Part shown: in pieces, positions 1 through 7,986 of the stretch
Layout: each line of letters opens with the position of its first letter
Numbering within the stretch: position 1 is the first letter of the stretch
Assembly (NCBI GenBank): GCA_027625095.1
Contig: JAQBXN010000096.1
Coordinates: forward strand, 1-34,362
DNA length: 34,362 nucleotides
Direction of reading: 5' to 3'
Source: Planctomycetota bacterium
Lineage (GTDB): Bacteria; Planctomycetota; PUPC01; JACPCR01
The notes under the pieces: model-generated
The model's input: the letters and a program-made list of their open reading frames with translations, nothing else
Database searches by the model: none
Told to the model about the DNA's origin: nothing
Made by a program: the position numbers and the translations under genes

Positions 1-2
1 CA

Positions 3-80
3 ATCTACCATGAGGTCCGGGGCAACAGATCCTTCGCCAAATCTGGCGCCAAGGAAGAGACTGCCGATGCCAAGACTTAA
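3..80 (+). CDS. Possible C-terminal tail of a protein cut by the window edge
   Basis: The plus frame is open from the window edge and ends at TAA 78-80. It gives a short charged tail ending EETADAKT, as is common at protein C-termini, and most codons end in G or C like the genes elsewhere in the window. The opposite strand also has a short open frame here (ATG at 83-81 reading off the edge, beginning MLSLGIGSLFLGAR), but its third-position composition is less gene-like. Only about 25 codons are visible, so neither product can be named. Confidence 0.35.
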   Translation: MYHEVRGNRSFAKSGAKEETADAKT

Positions 81-320
81 CATTGTCAAGGTAAAGTATC
101 TCGAAAAGTGGTTGCGTGGTCTTTGGCCGAGGATGGGAGGGCAATGAATCAGAAGGCAGAAGATCTGAGATTACGAGTAGGATTACGAGGAAGATGTCCT
201 TCGGCCTCAATAGAAAATTTGGGTAAATGGCAGAGCAACGCTCAGGGCTGATATTTTCCGCCCCTATGCAGAACTCCGGACATCGACCTTATCAAAAATG
301 TTACATTACCCGTCCGTCTC

Positions 321-510
321 TTTTGCCCCGGAGGGGCCTGGGCACGTAGCCGGTGGTTTTAACCACCGGATCAGGAGGAGAGAGACTCTCTTAGCCCCGG
401 AGGGGCGGAGGCAGAAGGTCGCCTGCGCCCCTTCGGGGCTGATTGCCGATTTTGTTACGTGTACCGGTGGTTAAAACCACCGGCTACTTGCCTGTACGCC
501 TCCGGCGTAA
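321..510. repeat. Composite palindromic repeat, two inverted copies
   Basis: The palindrome CCGGTGGTTTTAACCACCGG lies at 350-369, and its exact reverse complement at 464-483. With flanking GTAG/CTAC the two copies form a perfect 24-base inverted repeat (346-369 against 464-487). Between and around them lie CCCCGGAGGGGC at 326-337 and 395-406 and GCCCCTTCGGGGC at 427-439. The right copy is followed by the small palindrome TACGCCTCCGGCGTA at about 495-509. This resembles the dispersed REP-like intergenic repeats common in planctomycete-type genomes. Function is unknown. Confidence 0.75.
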
Positions 511-950
511 TCTGAAACAGAATGTGGGCAAAGCTCAGGGCTTGCGACCCAGGCCACATGCTCCCGCCCCTCCTTGGCTGAAAAGGTGTAACACAAATTC
601 TGGAACAAGAAACCTCGCAAAACCGCTTCTAATGCTCGTTTACAAGTTGTTGTCCGGAGTTCTGCTTTGGGGCAATCCAGACACCATTAAAGATTGATTC
701 GCTGTCACAGCTCAGCGACTCCACGCCGAGGCAAATCCGCCTTCTTTTCGCAATCCTGCGAACGTTCAGATTCCGTGCTCCCCAGCCGGATCGGAACTCA
801 CAAGAACCAAACCAGTTAAAAAAAACAGTGAACGCCTGACTTTGGCCAATCGTGTGCGAGTGGTTGCCAGATACGGAAGTGTCCTGCGAATTCAACCCCG
901 GACGGGTAGCAGGATGTATCCTGGGACAAAAGCCAGGTCTTTGCCCAAAT

Positions 951-1000
951 TTCTCTGCCGGAGGGGCAATGGCAATTCGCAGGTGGTTTATACCACTGGT
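951..1000. repeat. Degenerate copy of the composite palindromic repeat
   Basis: CAGGTGGTTTATACCACTGG at 980-999 matches the palindrome at 350-369 with four differences. It is preceded by GCCGGAGGGGC near 957-966, a partial copy of the CCCCGGAGGGGC module. Same module order as at 326-369. Confidence 0.6.
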
Positions 1001-1091
1001 TCGAGAATAGACCTTGACATTGAGCCTTGAAGGGGCGGCACAACCAGTCGTCGATGCCCCCCAGTTCTCAATGCTTGTTTTGCCTCCCTTA

Positions 1092-1138
1092 CCTGTGGTT
1101 AAGTCCACCGGCTGATCACCCGTACGCCTCTGGCGTAG
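1092..1138. repeat. Degenerate copy of the composite palindromic repeat
   Basis: This segment follows the order seen at 464-510: CCTGTGGTTAAGTCCACCGG, then CTGATCACCCG, then TACGCCTCTGGCGTA at 1122-1136. Both the large and the small palindrome are recognisable with a few substitutions, so the two modules travel together as one unit. Confidence 0.6.
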
Positions 1139-1196
1139 CAAAACCAAATTTGAGGTTTTGAGATAAACATCAAAGCGACAGGGTGAAATCAAGTGA

Positions 1197-1325
1197 CTGA
1201 AATCGGTCGGAGCCGGCGACTACTTGACCAAGCCAGTCGACATGCCCCAATTGCTGACCGTGCTGGACAAAATCGTAGTAATTGGAACGCTCACAAAATC
1301 CTATCAGGAGGCCCAAGATGACTGA
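1197..1325 (+). pseudogene. Remnant of a response-regulator receiver domain (3' end only)
   Basis: The plus frame starting CTG at 1197 reads LKSVGAGDYLTKPVD and continues MPQLLTVLDKIV. This matches the last third of a REC domain: the GA-DYLTKP stretch carries the conserved lysine-proline, followed by the alpha-5 helix. A TGA codon at 1194-1196 lies directly upstream, and no phospho-acceptor region precedes it, so only the tail survives. The frame ends at TGA 1323-1325, overlapping the ATG at 1318 of the hybrid kinase by eight bases. It was probably once a response regulator translationally coupled to that kinase. Confidence 0.6.
1306..1311 (+). promoter_or_regulatory. Strong ribosome binding site fixing the kinase start at 1318
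   Basis: AGGAGG at 1306-1311 sits six bases before ATG 1318. It decides against the earlier in-frame TTG at 1282. It also lies inside the reading frame of the receiver remnant, as expected for two formerly coupled genes. Confidence 0.8.
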
Positions 1326-3303
1326 CCAGGATCTTTATGGCAACGCGAGTATTGACCAGCATATGCTAGATGCCTTCATTCTTATCGTCGATGACCAGAG
1401 GGCGAATGTTCTTGTCCTTAGAACGGTTTTAGAAGCGGCCGGTTTCAGTAACGTCCACGCGACTTTAGACCCGCGAGAAGGGCTCGAGATCCTCAAGTCG
1501 TATCAGCCAGACCTGATTCTGCTTGACTTGCATATGCCTCACATGAATGGCTTTGAATTCATGGAACAGGTGAAATTGACACCTGGTGTAGGTTTGGGGT
1601 TACCCATTCTGGTCTTGACGGCAGATACGGATCGCCGAGTGATGACAAAGGCGCTTGCCGGCGGTGCTAAAGATTTCCTGACCAAGCCTCTGGATGCCAG
1701 CGAGGCCCTGATGCGAATCCGCAATTTGCTCGAAACACATTTCCTCCATAAGTCGCTCTATGAGCAAAACCAAACACTTGAAGAGCTTGTCAAGGTGCGG
1801 ACCCAGCATCTGCGGAACAGCGAAGCCCAGAACCGGGCGATCATTGAAAAAAATGTTGACGGGATGATGGTCCTCGACGGTAAAGGAAAAGCCCTTTTCG
1901 TTAATCCCGCCGCCGAAGCCCTCTTTGGCCGCTCGCTCGAAGATCTGAATGGCCAATTTTCCAGCATTCCGAAGGGCGGAGGTGAGGGCGTCGAACTGCC
2001 AGTGGTCCGCCCTGATGGGACGCAATCAGTGGTTGAGCTCCGCTCGTCGCATATCCGATGGAAGGGAGAAGACTGCTGGCTATCGTCGCTGCGAGACGTC
2101 ACCGGAGGCAAAGTGGCCAGGGAGTCCCTCAGAACGGCTAACGAGGAGCTGGCCAGGGCTTTATCGGATTTGCAGATTGCCCAGTCCAAAATGATTGAGC
2201 AGGAGCGGCTCGGTGCCCTCGGACGGATGGCCGGCGGCATCGCCCACGATTTCAACAATGCCCTTTCACCCATCCTTGGATTCAGTGAGCTACTGCTGAC
2301 GTTACCAGGAGTTTATGAAGACCGGCAGACGGCAATGGGTTTCATTGAAACAATTAACCGGTCAGCCCAGGACGCAGCCGCCATCGTTTCCCGGCTCAGA
2401 CAATTCTACCGTCCCAACGAGCAGCACGACGAGCTGCTCCCACTGATCCTTCACGACGTGATAAAACAGTCTATCGACCTGACTCAGCCTAAATGGAAGG
2501 ACTTTGCTCAGTCGAAAGGCCGGACGATCCAGTTGGAGACGGAAATAGAGAGCGCTCCCATCATCCATGGAAGCGAGGCCGAGCTTAGAGAGGTCCTGAC
2601 TAACCTGATTTTCAATGCCGTAGATGCCATGCCCGAAGGGGGCACCCTCACCCTGGCTCTGCGCACCGATGAAACGTCAGCCATCCTCGAAGTGAGAGAT
2701 ACAGGCACCGGGATGACCAAAGAAGTTCGGCGAGCCTGCCTCGAACCATTCTTTACGACGAAAGGCGAGCACGGCACAGGACTCGGTCTGGCCATGGTCT
2801 TTGGGATCATCCAACGCCATGGAGGTACGATCGACATTCAGAGCGAGCCTGGGGAGGGCACATCTTTTTTCCTGCGCCTGCCGATTTTGAAAGAATCAGG
2901 GTACACCGGGAAGGCGGATTCCGGGCCAATGAAAGCGTATCGCCACCTGCGTATCCTGGTCGTGGACGACGAGGAGAACATTCACTTGGTCCTGCGTGCC
3001 TACCTTGAAGGGGACGGCCACCACATCGAATGTGCCAAGAACGGGCTGGAGGGCCTCGATAAGTTCATGCAGGGCAGGTACGATCTGGTGATTACCGACC
3101 AGGCCATGCCTGAGATGGGAGGAGACCAGCTCGCCGTCGCCATTAAGAAGCTGGCGCCCGATAAGCCAATCATCATGCTATCGGGCCACGGTGTCTTCAT
3201 GAAAGGTGAAGGACAGAAGCCGGCCGGGGTCGACCTCGTGCTAAGCAAACCAGTGACGCGCAAAACACTTCAAAAAGGAATTGCAAAAATGATGGGGGCA
3301 TAG
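1318..3303 (+). CDS. Hybrid sensor histidine kinase/response regulator (REC-PAS-HisKA-HATPase-REC)
   Basis: A 661-residue protein without transmembrane segments, so probably a cytoplasmic phosphorelay kinase. The N-terminal receiver (about 20-140) has the acidic pair at VDD, phospho-acceptor Asp70 (LLDLHMP) and Lys123 (LTKPLD). A short coiled linker leads to a PAS domain (about 168-265). The HisKA H-box holds His310 (GGIAHDFNN). The ATPase domain shows the N-box Asn433 (NLIFNAVDAM), the G1 motif at 461 (DTGTGM) and the G2 motif GTGLGLAM near 486-493. A second receiver (about 543-660) has Asp594 (VITDQAMP) and Lys644. There is no DNA-binding domain; output would pass through a partner or the C-terminal receiver. 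The signal is unknown. The ATG at 1318 is chosen because of the AGGAGG six bases upstream. Confidence 0.95.
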   Translation: MTDQDLYGNASIDQHMLDAFILIVDDQRANVLVLRTVLEAAGFSNVHATLDPREGLEILKSYQPDLILLDLHMPHMNGFEFMEQVKLTPGVGLGLPILVLTADTDRRVMTKALAGGAKDFLTKPLDASEALMRIRNLLETHFLHKSLYEQNQTLEELVKVRTQHLRNSEAQNRAIIEKNVDGMMVLDGKGKALFVNPAAEALFGRSLEDLNGQFSSIPKGGGEGVELPVVRPDGTQSVVELRSSHIRWKGEDCWLSSLRDVTGGKVARESLRTANEELARALSDLQIAQSKMIEQERLGALGRMAGGIAHDFNNALSPILGFSELLLTLPGVYEDRQTAMGFIETINRSAQDAAAIVSRLRQFYRPNEQHDELLPLILHDVIKQSIDLTQPKWKDFAQSKGRTIQLETEIESAPIIHGSEAELREVLTNLIFNAVDAMPEGGTLTLALRTDETSAILEVRDTGTGMTKEVRRACLEPFFTTKGEHGTGLGLAMVFGIIQRHGGTIDIQSEPGEGTSFFLRLPILKESGYTGKADSGPMKAYRHLRILVVDDEENIHLVLRAYLEGDGHHIECAKNGLEGLDKFMQGRYDLVITDQAMPEMGGDQLAVAIKKLAPDKPIIMLSGHGVFMKGEGQKPAGVDLVLSKPVTRKTLQKGIAKMMGA

Positions 3304-3519
3304 TGCAGGAGAACAAATGCCGGGGATTTCGGGCGTCGTCGGTTCTCTCTGGGACAGCATCGGCTTCCTGCTTGCATCAGCACCCCAGTACTCACTGTGG
3401 ACGGATGGCCGTTCATCGCAAGATGAATTCTGAATCGTCTGACAAAGCAGAAAGTGACGACAGATTGCAAATCCGTCTTCCATCCAGGCCACCTTATCGG
3501 GTGGCGATGAAGGCATCAC

Positions 3520-3903
3520 TTACAAGTGTTTTTTGATATCGTCGAGAATCAATCTGGAGCGGCCCGGATCGCCAGCCAGTCCGACCCGGATCGTCAGTTG
3601 GCTCGATTTCTCTGTCAGGCTCTTGATACTAATCCAGACACCATTTCCATCGGAGAACTCGGATTTCAGCTCAGCGGTCAGTTGGTCACCGACATCGCGG
3701 GTAGCAGGAAGCTTAAGGTCCTTCATGGCTTTTCGTGCGGCTGCCTGTACGGTTGGTACGGGTTTGTTTACAGTCTCCCGAAGTTTTCCCATGTGGTATG
3801 CGGCCCCTCCCGCACCAGCCGCCGCCCCGGCAATCAGCCACAAGCAACCGGGAGTAGTAACGAGCAGCAGTGATATGAGAAAAGCGGGTATTAGGCGATT
3901 CAT
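3520..3903 (-). CDS. Small lipoprotein, DUF3568-like
   Basis: A 127-residue protein with a signal sequence ending in a lipobox-like TTPGC (Cys20), so probably lipid-anchored to the envelope. A glycine/alanine-rich segment follows (about 24-35), then an alpha/beta domain (about 45-125) of the DUF3568 type. That family of small lipoproteins has no known biochemical role. The start at 3903 is supported by AGGAG five bases upstream on the minus strand; a longer frame to 3954 lacks such a site and would put a hydrophilic extension before the signal peptide. The gene stands alone, convergent with the hybrid kinase. The family call is by overall pattern and moderately sure; the lipoprotein call is stronger. 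Confidence 0.75.
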   Translation of the reverse strand: MNRLIPAFLISLLLVTTPGCLWLIAGAAAGAGGAAYHMGKLRETVNKPVPTVQAAARKAMKDLKLPATRDVGDQLTAELKSEFSDGNGVWISIKSLTEKSSQLTIRVGLAGDPGRSRLILDDIKKHL

Positions 3904-4063
3904 GTGTCTCCTGATAAAGAGGTGAGAAGTCGGCAGCGAGCCAGACGCCACCATTCCAGAATGAGCGAGCAGACTATGCCGCCCTATAAGGAAGCGTCGG
4001 CTACCATAAGCCTTTACGGGTCTAAATCTAAGAGGGTGTTTCAGATCTCGGTATGCAACGTAG

Positions 4064-4082
4064 GACGGGCTGGTAGCCCGTC
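4064..4082. repeat. GC-rich hairpin
   Basis: GACGGGCT and AGCCCGTC form a perfect eight-base stem around GGT. There is no T-run on either side, so it is more likely a repeat-family hairpin than an intrinsic terminator. Confidence 0.55.
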
Positions 4083-4199
4083 AGAAGCCAGATTGCCAGC
4101 CCGGCCTGCAATTAAGCTACCCCGAAGGGGCCACTTTTTCTCAGCGCAGTCTGAAAAAGCCTGGAAATTTACTACTGAACTTCTGCGCGTGTACGTTTT

Positions 4200-4282
4200 C
4201 TTCGTCTAAATTTTTGTCTTCAGCTAAGCTCTTTCACATCAGGGACTTCGGCCCGAATCTGAGGACAAAGATTAAGACGAAG
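4200..4282. repeat. AT-rich inverted-repeat element A
   Basis: Arms 4200-4223 and 4259-4282 (24 bases each) are reverse complements with three mismatches. The right arm contains AAAGATTAAGACGAAG. The 35-base interior has no gene. Similar arms occur at 13643-13815 and 16207-16393, so this is probably a dispersed, non-autonomous intergenic element. No target-site duplication was established. Confidence 0.6.
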
Positions 4283-4290
4283 ATTTGGGT

Positions 4291-4307
4291 TGCAGCCAAA
4301 GGCTGCA
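4291..4307. repeat. Short perfect hairpin
   Basis: TGCAGCC and GGCTGCA pair around AAA, directly right of element A and downstream of the glycosidase stop (minus strand). No T-run accompanies it, so the terminator role is uncertain. Confidence 0.45.
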
Positions 4308-4460
4308 GCCTGAATAGAACGAAACCATTGTAGGCTGCTCACCTGGGCTGGCTATCTGGCCTTTAGCCCGACGAGCAAGCGCCACTATTGCGAACTCTCG
4401 GGGGTCGGTACCGGCTTCACCTTGACCCGGGCATCGCCTTCCTCTTTCAACTGTAATCAA

Positions 4461-6740
4461 TCATCTCTCCAGCAGAAACACTCTCGTCTCCGGTGGTACC
4501 GGACGCAATTTAATTCGACTGATCCCTCGCCCGACGGTCTTGCCGGTGACGGCATCAATGACTTTGCGGTAATGGCCCGGGAGGCGTAATTCTGCACGAC
4601 CGGGCTCGGTGATGTGGATAGAGGCGACGGAATCACTGGCAGACACAACGGCGTCTTTCTCCCACCAGACGTTACAACCTGAATAACGTGCGAGGGATTT
4701 CAACACCTGTGGCGGGACTGGAAGCGCGCCACTGAATACGACGGCGTAGTCACCATCGCTCCTGCCCCCTTTCTTGCCATTGCCCGAAGCGCCGTGACCG
4801 AATTCTTTCAGGATCAGCCCGGCAGTGTTAATGTAAAACGAAAAGACCGCGTCGCCCAGGACCTGGCAATCGGTCTTTGCCATGCGGACCGGATCCGGTG
4901 CCAGAACTGGACCATACATATAGCTGTCGCCAAAGAGCGGCGGCATGTTTTCGGCCTGCAATGCGGGATGGGTTCGGTCTCTGACCCGGATGCGGCGGGA
5001 ACAGGTTCGCTCATGAAGCTGCATGGGGATGCCCAGGAGCTGCTCCGCCTGTTTGGCCGAGACCGTTTCGCCATCGGTGATCCCGGTCGCAGGGCCAAAG
5101 ATAGCCAGACTCCCATTACGGAAAATCTTCTTCTTCAGGAGGGCTATGACCCGCTCGTCCACACGAAACAGATTGGGAAAGAAGTAGCACCGGTAGGATG
5201 GGAAATCCGCTCGATCCAGATCGCTGAGGAGAAAAACACGGTAGGGAATACCGGAGAGTGCCAGGCCATCGATTCTCTGCCGGATGAGGGCAAGGTTGTG
5301 AAAGCCGGTGGTGAAGTTTCCGTACAGCGGGGCCTCGTCATCAATGATGAATGCGATGGCATGCTCGGTCTCGCGGTGCGGCCAGTTCATTCCCGTATCG
5401 AGAACTTTCTTGTCTTTCTTGACGACAGTCTGAATTTCATCGGAGTTAAAGAAACCGCCTCCAATGTCCATCCAGTAGTGCTGGAGATTACGTGAAAGCG
5501 CGAGGGCCGTATTGCGCAACAGCCCGGCTTTGACCTCATCGAGATTCATGAACGAACCGAGTGGCGGTCGTCGGTCGCCCGGGCTTTCCCCGCTCAGGAA
5601 AGTTCGAGCATCATTTTCGATCAGGAGCAGCTTCTTCCGCAGCGCCATCGAATCGCTGAGCCCTTCGCCTTCGAATCCGAAGCCGATCCCTCGAGCGTGA
5701 TAGTCCGCGGGAGTGATCAACGCATCAAGATCAGGATGATCGAGCAGCGACTGCACTCCAATTGAACCGCTGCTCAGGAACATGGAAAGGGTGTCAGGTC
5801 CATTGCCCCTTCCAAAGAAGGCTTCGTTGTGCTGCCAGCCGAGGAGAGGCTGCTTGAGCGCGTCAATACCGTGGAGAACTTTTCGGCTCCTGGTCGCGGC
5901 CGCGAGTCCATCAATGATCGTGTTCATCCACAGGCGAAAATAATCGCGTATGAACAGGGCATAGTCGCGCTCCCTTCGCATCTCGGCTCCGGAAGGCCAG
6001 TGCCGGACAGATGCTATCTTCTGGTGGAGGAGATCGTCGGTCGGCACCTTAACTTCTGACAGCTTTGCGGTCTTGTCGCCCCATGCTTCCTGGAGCGTCG
6101 CGGTATTCCGATACTTCTCTTTCAGCCATTTCTGCCAGGCCAGGTGGCTGGCTTCGCTTCTGTCATAGAAGTTTCCTTCCAGGCTCAGTGGCGTGATCCC
6201 TTCGCCGTGCGGGAAGACCATGTAACCGATGACCTGATTCCCCCAGGGCCGCGACTCGCAATAAGAAATAATACCTTTGAAATACTTGCTGAGTCCTGCG
6301 AGATATTTGTCAGAAGCATAGGAAGCTTCATGGAACAGCCTCCCTGCTGAATCAGTTTGCATGTGCCCCGGGTTTTCTTTGGCCCACTTGGGGGGAACAG
6401 TTGTGCCGAATCGCACTACGAAGAGAGCGTCATTGCGCTGGGCAAGAATGTGTTCCACTTGCCGATCAATTGTCAGTCCCTTGTCTGCTGGTGAAGGCGT
6501 GCCGTAATCATCTTCCCCGCGCCAGAATCGACTGCCTCCGGAGTCCCTGTAGAGGTTCAGATAATAGGTCCGTACGCCGCTGCGGATGAAGTGATCAGTC
6601 CAGGCGTGCCATTCAGGGCCCAGGATGCAATTGCAATAGGCGGAGGAGGCAAGCGGGTGGCCGTCCCTCAGGAGCCGGATGCGTCCAGCGACATTTTCAA
6701 GGGTGACCTCACCGCGTTCGTTAGTTGTTTCAGCCTTCAT
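4461..6740 (-). CDS. Glycoside hydrolase, family 42-like (beta-galactosidase type)
   Basis: About 759 residues from ATG 6740; the frame stays open to a TTG at 6893. The N-terminal half is a TIM-barrel-like glycosidase domain. Glu180 in FPHGEG and Glu375 in LLIENDART are candidate acid/base and nucleophile, in positions expected for GH42-type enzymes. The second half (about 440-640) contains IAFIIDDEAP and YFFPNLFRVD, like the trimerisation domain of GH42 proteins, followed by a beta-rich C-terminus. The upstream in-frame extension contains a hydrophobic run (LQILLLSPLIILLGNF) that would make a signal peptide, so the enzyme may be exported and the start may lie further upstream; an octamer repeat in this leader complicates the choice. 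No Shine-Dalgarno was found at 6740. It follows the enolase-like gene. The substrate is unknown. Confidence 0.75.
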   Translation of the reverse strand: MKAETTNERGEVTLENVAGRIRLLRDGHPLASSAYCNCILGPEWHAWTDHFIRSGVRTYYLNLYRDSGGSRFWRGEDDYGTPSPADKGLTIDRQVEHILAQRNDALFVVRFGTTVPPKWAKENPGHMQTDSAGRLFHEASYASDKYLAGLSKYFKGIISYCESRPWGNQVIGYMVFPHGEGITPLSLEGNFYDRSEASHLAWQKWLKEKYRNTATLQEAWGDKTAKLSEVKVPTDDLLHQKIASVRHWPSGAEMRRERDYALFIRDYFRLWMNTIIDGLAAATRSRKVLHGIDALKQPLLGWQHNEAFFGRGNGPDTLSMFLSSGSIGVQSLLDHPDLDALITPADYHARGIGFGFEGEGLSDSMALRKKLLLIENDARTFLSGESPGDRRPPLGSFMNLDEVKAGLLRNTALALSRNLQHYWMDIGGGFFNSDEIQTVVKKDKKVLDTGMNWPHRETEHAIAFIIDDEAPLYGNFTTGFHNLALIRQRIDGLALSGIPYRVFLLSDLDRADFPSYRCYFFPNLFRVDERVIALLKKKIFRNGSLAIFGPATGITDGETVSAKQAEQLLGIPMQLHERTCSRRIRVRDRTHPALQAENMPPLFGDSYMYGPVLAPDPVRMAKTDCQVLGDAVFSFYINTAGLILKEFGHGASGNGKKGGRSDGDYAVVFSGALPVPPQVLKSLARYSGCNVWWEKDAVVSASDSVASIHITEPGRAELRLPGHYRKVIDAVTGKTVGRGISRIKLRPVPPETRVFLLER

Positions 6741-6823
6741 GGGAGGCTCTGCGAGATTAGGGGTGATGGAAAAATTGCCCAGGAGGATGATGAGAGGAGA
6801 CAGAAGAAGAATTTGCAAAGGAG

Positions 6824-6863
6824 GGATGGGAGGATGGGAGGATGGGAGGATGGGACGGTGGGA
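6824..6863. repeat. Octanucleotide tandem repeat in the glycosidase leader
   Basis: Four perfect copies of GGATGGGA (6824-6831, 6832-6839, 6840-6847, 6848-6855) are followed by one imperfect copy, CGGTGGGA. An eight-base unit shifts the reading frame whenever the copy number changes. The tract lies between the stop codon of the upstream minus-strand gene and the first ATG of the glycosidase frame. Confidence 0.9.
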
Positions 6864-6933
6864 GTGATGGGAAGAGAAGAGAAAAAAGAACAAATTGCAC
6901 AGGAAGGAGCGGAGCAGGTAGCACCAGCATATT

Positions 6934-7986
6934 TCATTTGATTACGAATGACTCGACCTTGTATTTCTGCACAGCATCCTCGTCCAGTTCCACACCCAGT
7001 CCTGGCTTTTCTGTCAGTACGGCATAGCCGTCTTTGACCAGCGGCTCAGAGAGAAGGCTGTGTTCGTGAACGAAATTGCCGCAGAGGTCGCTGCCGAGAG
7101 TGCAATTCGGCGCCGCAGCAGATGCGTGCATCCGGTAGGCATCGTGGACGCCCAAATCGACATTTGAAGCGTTCCAGACGGGCACGCCAGCGGACTCAGC
7201 GATTCGCGCCATATCGAGAAAACCCCAGTCCGATGGCGCCACATTGATTCCATCGACGGCCTTGTGATGCACGGCTTCTATCACCTGCTGAGGGTTCTGC
7301 AGATGCGGTGCGATGATGATGCTTGTCTCTTCCTTCAGCCGGCGGTAATCCTCCCAACTGTCCTTTGGGATTGGATCTTCGAATACGATGTCATAAGACT
7401 CGATTTCGCGAGCCAACTCGAGGCTCTGTTCGACGGTGTGGAAGCGGTGCCCAGGGTCGAGCACGATCCGCAGGGCTGGCGCGGCCTCGTGCATGGCGTG
7501 GACTCGATCAGCCACGTTCAGATCGTCGATGGTGCACTTCATCTTGATCCCATGGAAACCGAGTTCTGCTGCCCTTCGGGCAGCATCGGCAGAATCTTCG
7601 ATACCCATCCGCTGTATCCAGTAATCCACGAGTATTTTATCTTGAAATTTTCCACCAAAGATTCGACAGACCGGCCATCCGATCGCCTTTCCAATCAGAT
7701 CCAGAAGTGCGATGGAATAACCCGAGCCTCCAAGTGCTCGTGGCTCAAACTCCTCGATGTGACGTCCAATGAGATTCTGGTGCGGCAGCTCTCTCCTTCC
7801 GAAGTATGGACTGCTCATCCCAATCCCGACGAGGCCCTCATTCGTGAACACTTTCAGGACATCTTGATTACGACGGCTGATCGGCTCTGGATAGCTCGGC
7901 GTAAATTCTTCGTAATCAGGAGTCGAAAGTATTCCCCGCACAAAGGGAACACAGACAACAGTTCGTTCGAGTCGGGTGATTTTCAA
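6934..7986 (-). CDS. Enolase-superfamily (mandelate racemase/muconate lactonizing-like) enzyme, probable sugar-acid dehydratase
   Basis: A 350-residue protein with the two-domain plan of the mandelate racemase subgroup: alpha+beta cap (about 1-115) and TIM barrel. The KxK base is at Lys148/Lys150 (GIKMKC). Metal ligands are seen at Asp177 (VLDPGHRF) and Glu203 (FEDPIP). The third acidic ligand expected on the next strand is not obvious: the segment reads IIIAPHLQNP. That makes the exact reaction uncertain. Dehydration of a sugar acid is the likely role, given the divergent mannonate dehydratase next door. The start is TTG at 7986 with GAGG eight bases upstream. The stop TGA (6936-6934) overlaps an ATG (6937-6935) by four bases, suggesting coupling to the glycosidase gene downstream. 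Confidence 0.85.
   Translation of the reverse strand: MKITRLERTVVCVPFVRGILSTPDYEEFTPSYPEPISRRNQDVLKVFTNEGLVGIGMSSPYFGRRELPHQNLIGRHIEEFEPRALGGSGYSIALLDLIGKAIGWPVCRIFGGKFQDKILVDYWIQRMGIEDSADAARRAAELGFHGIKMKCTIDDLNVADRVHAMHEAAPALRIVLDPGHRFHTVEQSLELAREIESYDIVFEDPIPKDSWEDYRRLKEETSIIIAPHLQNPQQVIEAVHHKAVDGINVAPSDWGFLDMARIAESAGVPVWNASNVDLGVHDAYRMHASAAAPNCTLGSDLCGNFVHEHSLLSEPLVKDGYAVLTEKPGLGVELDEDAVQKYKVESFVIK

Larger units (their letters stand above)
81..1196. other. Long non-coding stretch with repeat debris
   Basis: No convincing gene is seen in these 1.1 kb. Two direct copies of GATTACGAG sit at 169-177 and 181-189. Positions 321-510, 951-1000 and 1092-1138 hold copies of a palindromic repeat, listed separately. 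The short open frames on both strands are arginine-, glycine- and proline-rich translations of these repeats with no domain signature. The stretch ends abruptly at the receiver-domain remnant starting at 1197, so it probably replaced or interrupted an older gene. Confidence 0.6.
3904..4460. other. Intergenic stretch with hairpins, no gene seen
   Basis: No gene could be supported in these 557 bases. They hold a GC-rich hairpin (4064-4082), an AT-rich inverted repeat (4200-4282) and a third hairpin (4291-4307), listed separately. CCCCGAAGGGG near 4121 resembles the CCCC-GGGG modules of the 321-510 repeat. Short open frames on both strands are repeat translations. Confidence 0.6.

Noticed and set aside
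629..1192. 187-codon minus-strand frame upstream of the receiver remnant
   Set aside because: It runs through degenerate palindromic repeats and gives an Arg/Gly/Ser-rich product without motifs.
3488..3505. GCCACC/GGTGGC hairpin between the hybrid kinase and the lipoprotein gene
   Set aside because: A six-base stem with a six-base loop and no T-run is too weak to call a terminator.
6824..6863. Tandem octamers considered as a CRISPR or protein-binding iteron array
   Set aside because: Units are eight bases and directly adjacent, without spacers, and no replication gene is near. A slippage-prone simple repeat explains them better.
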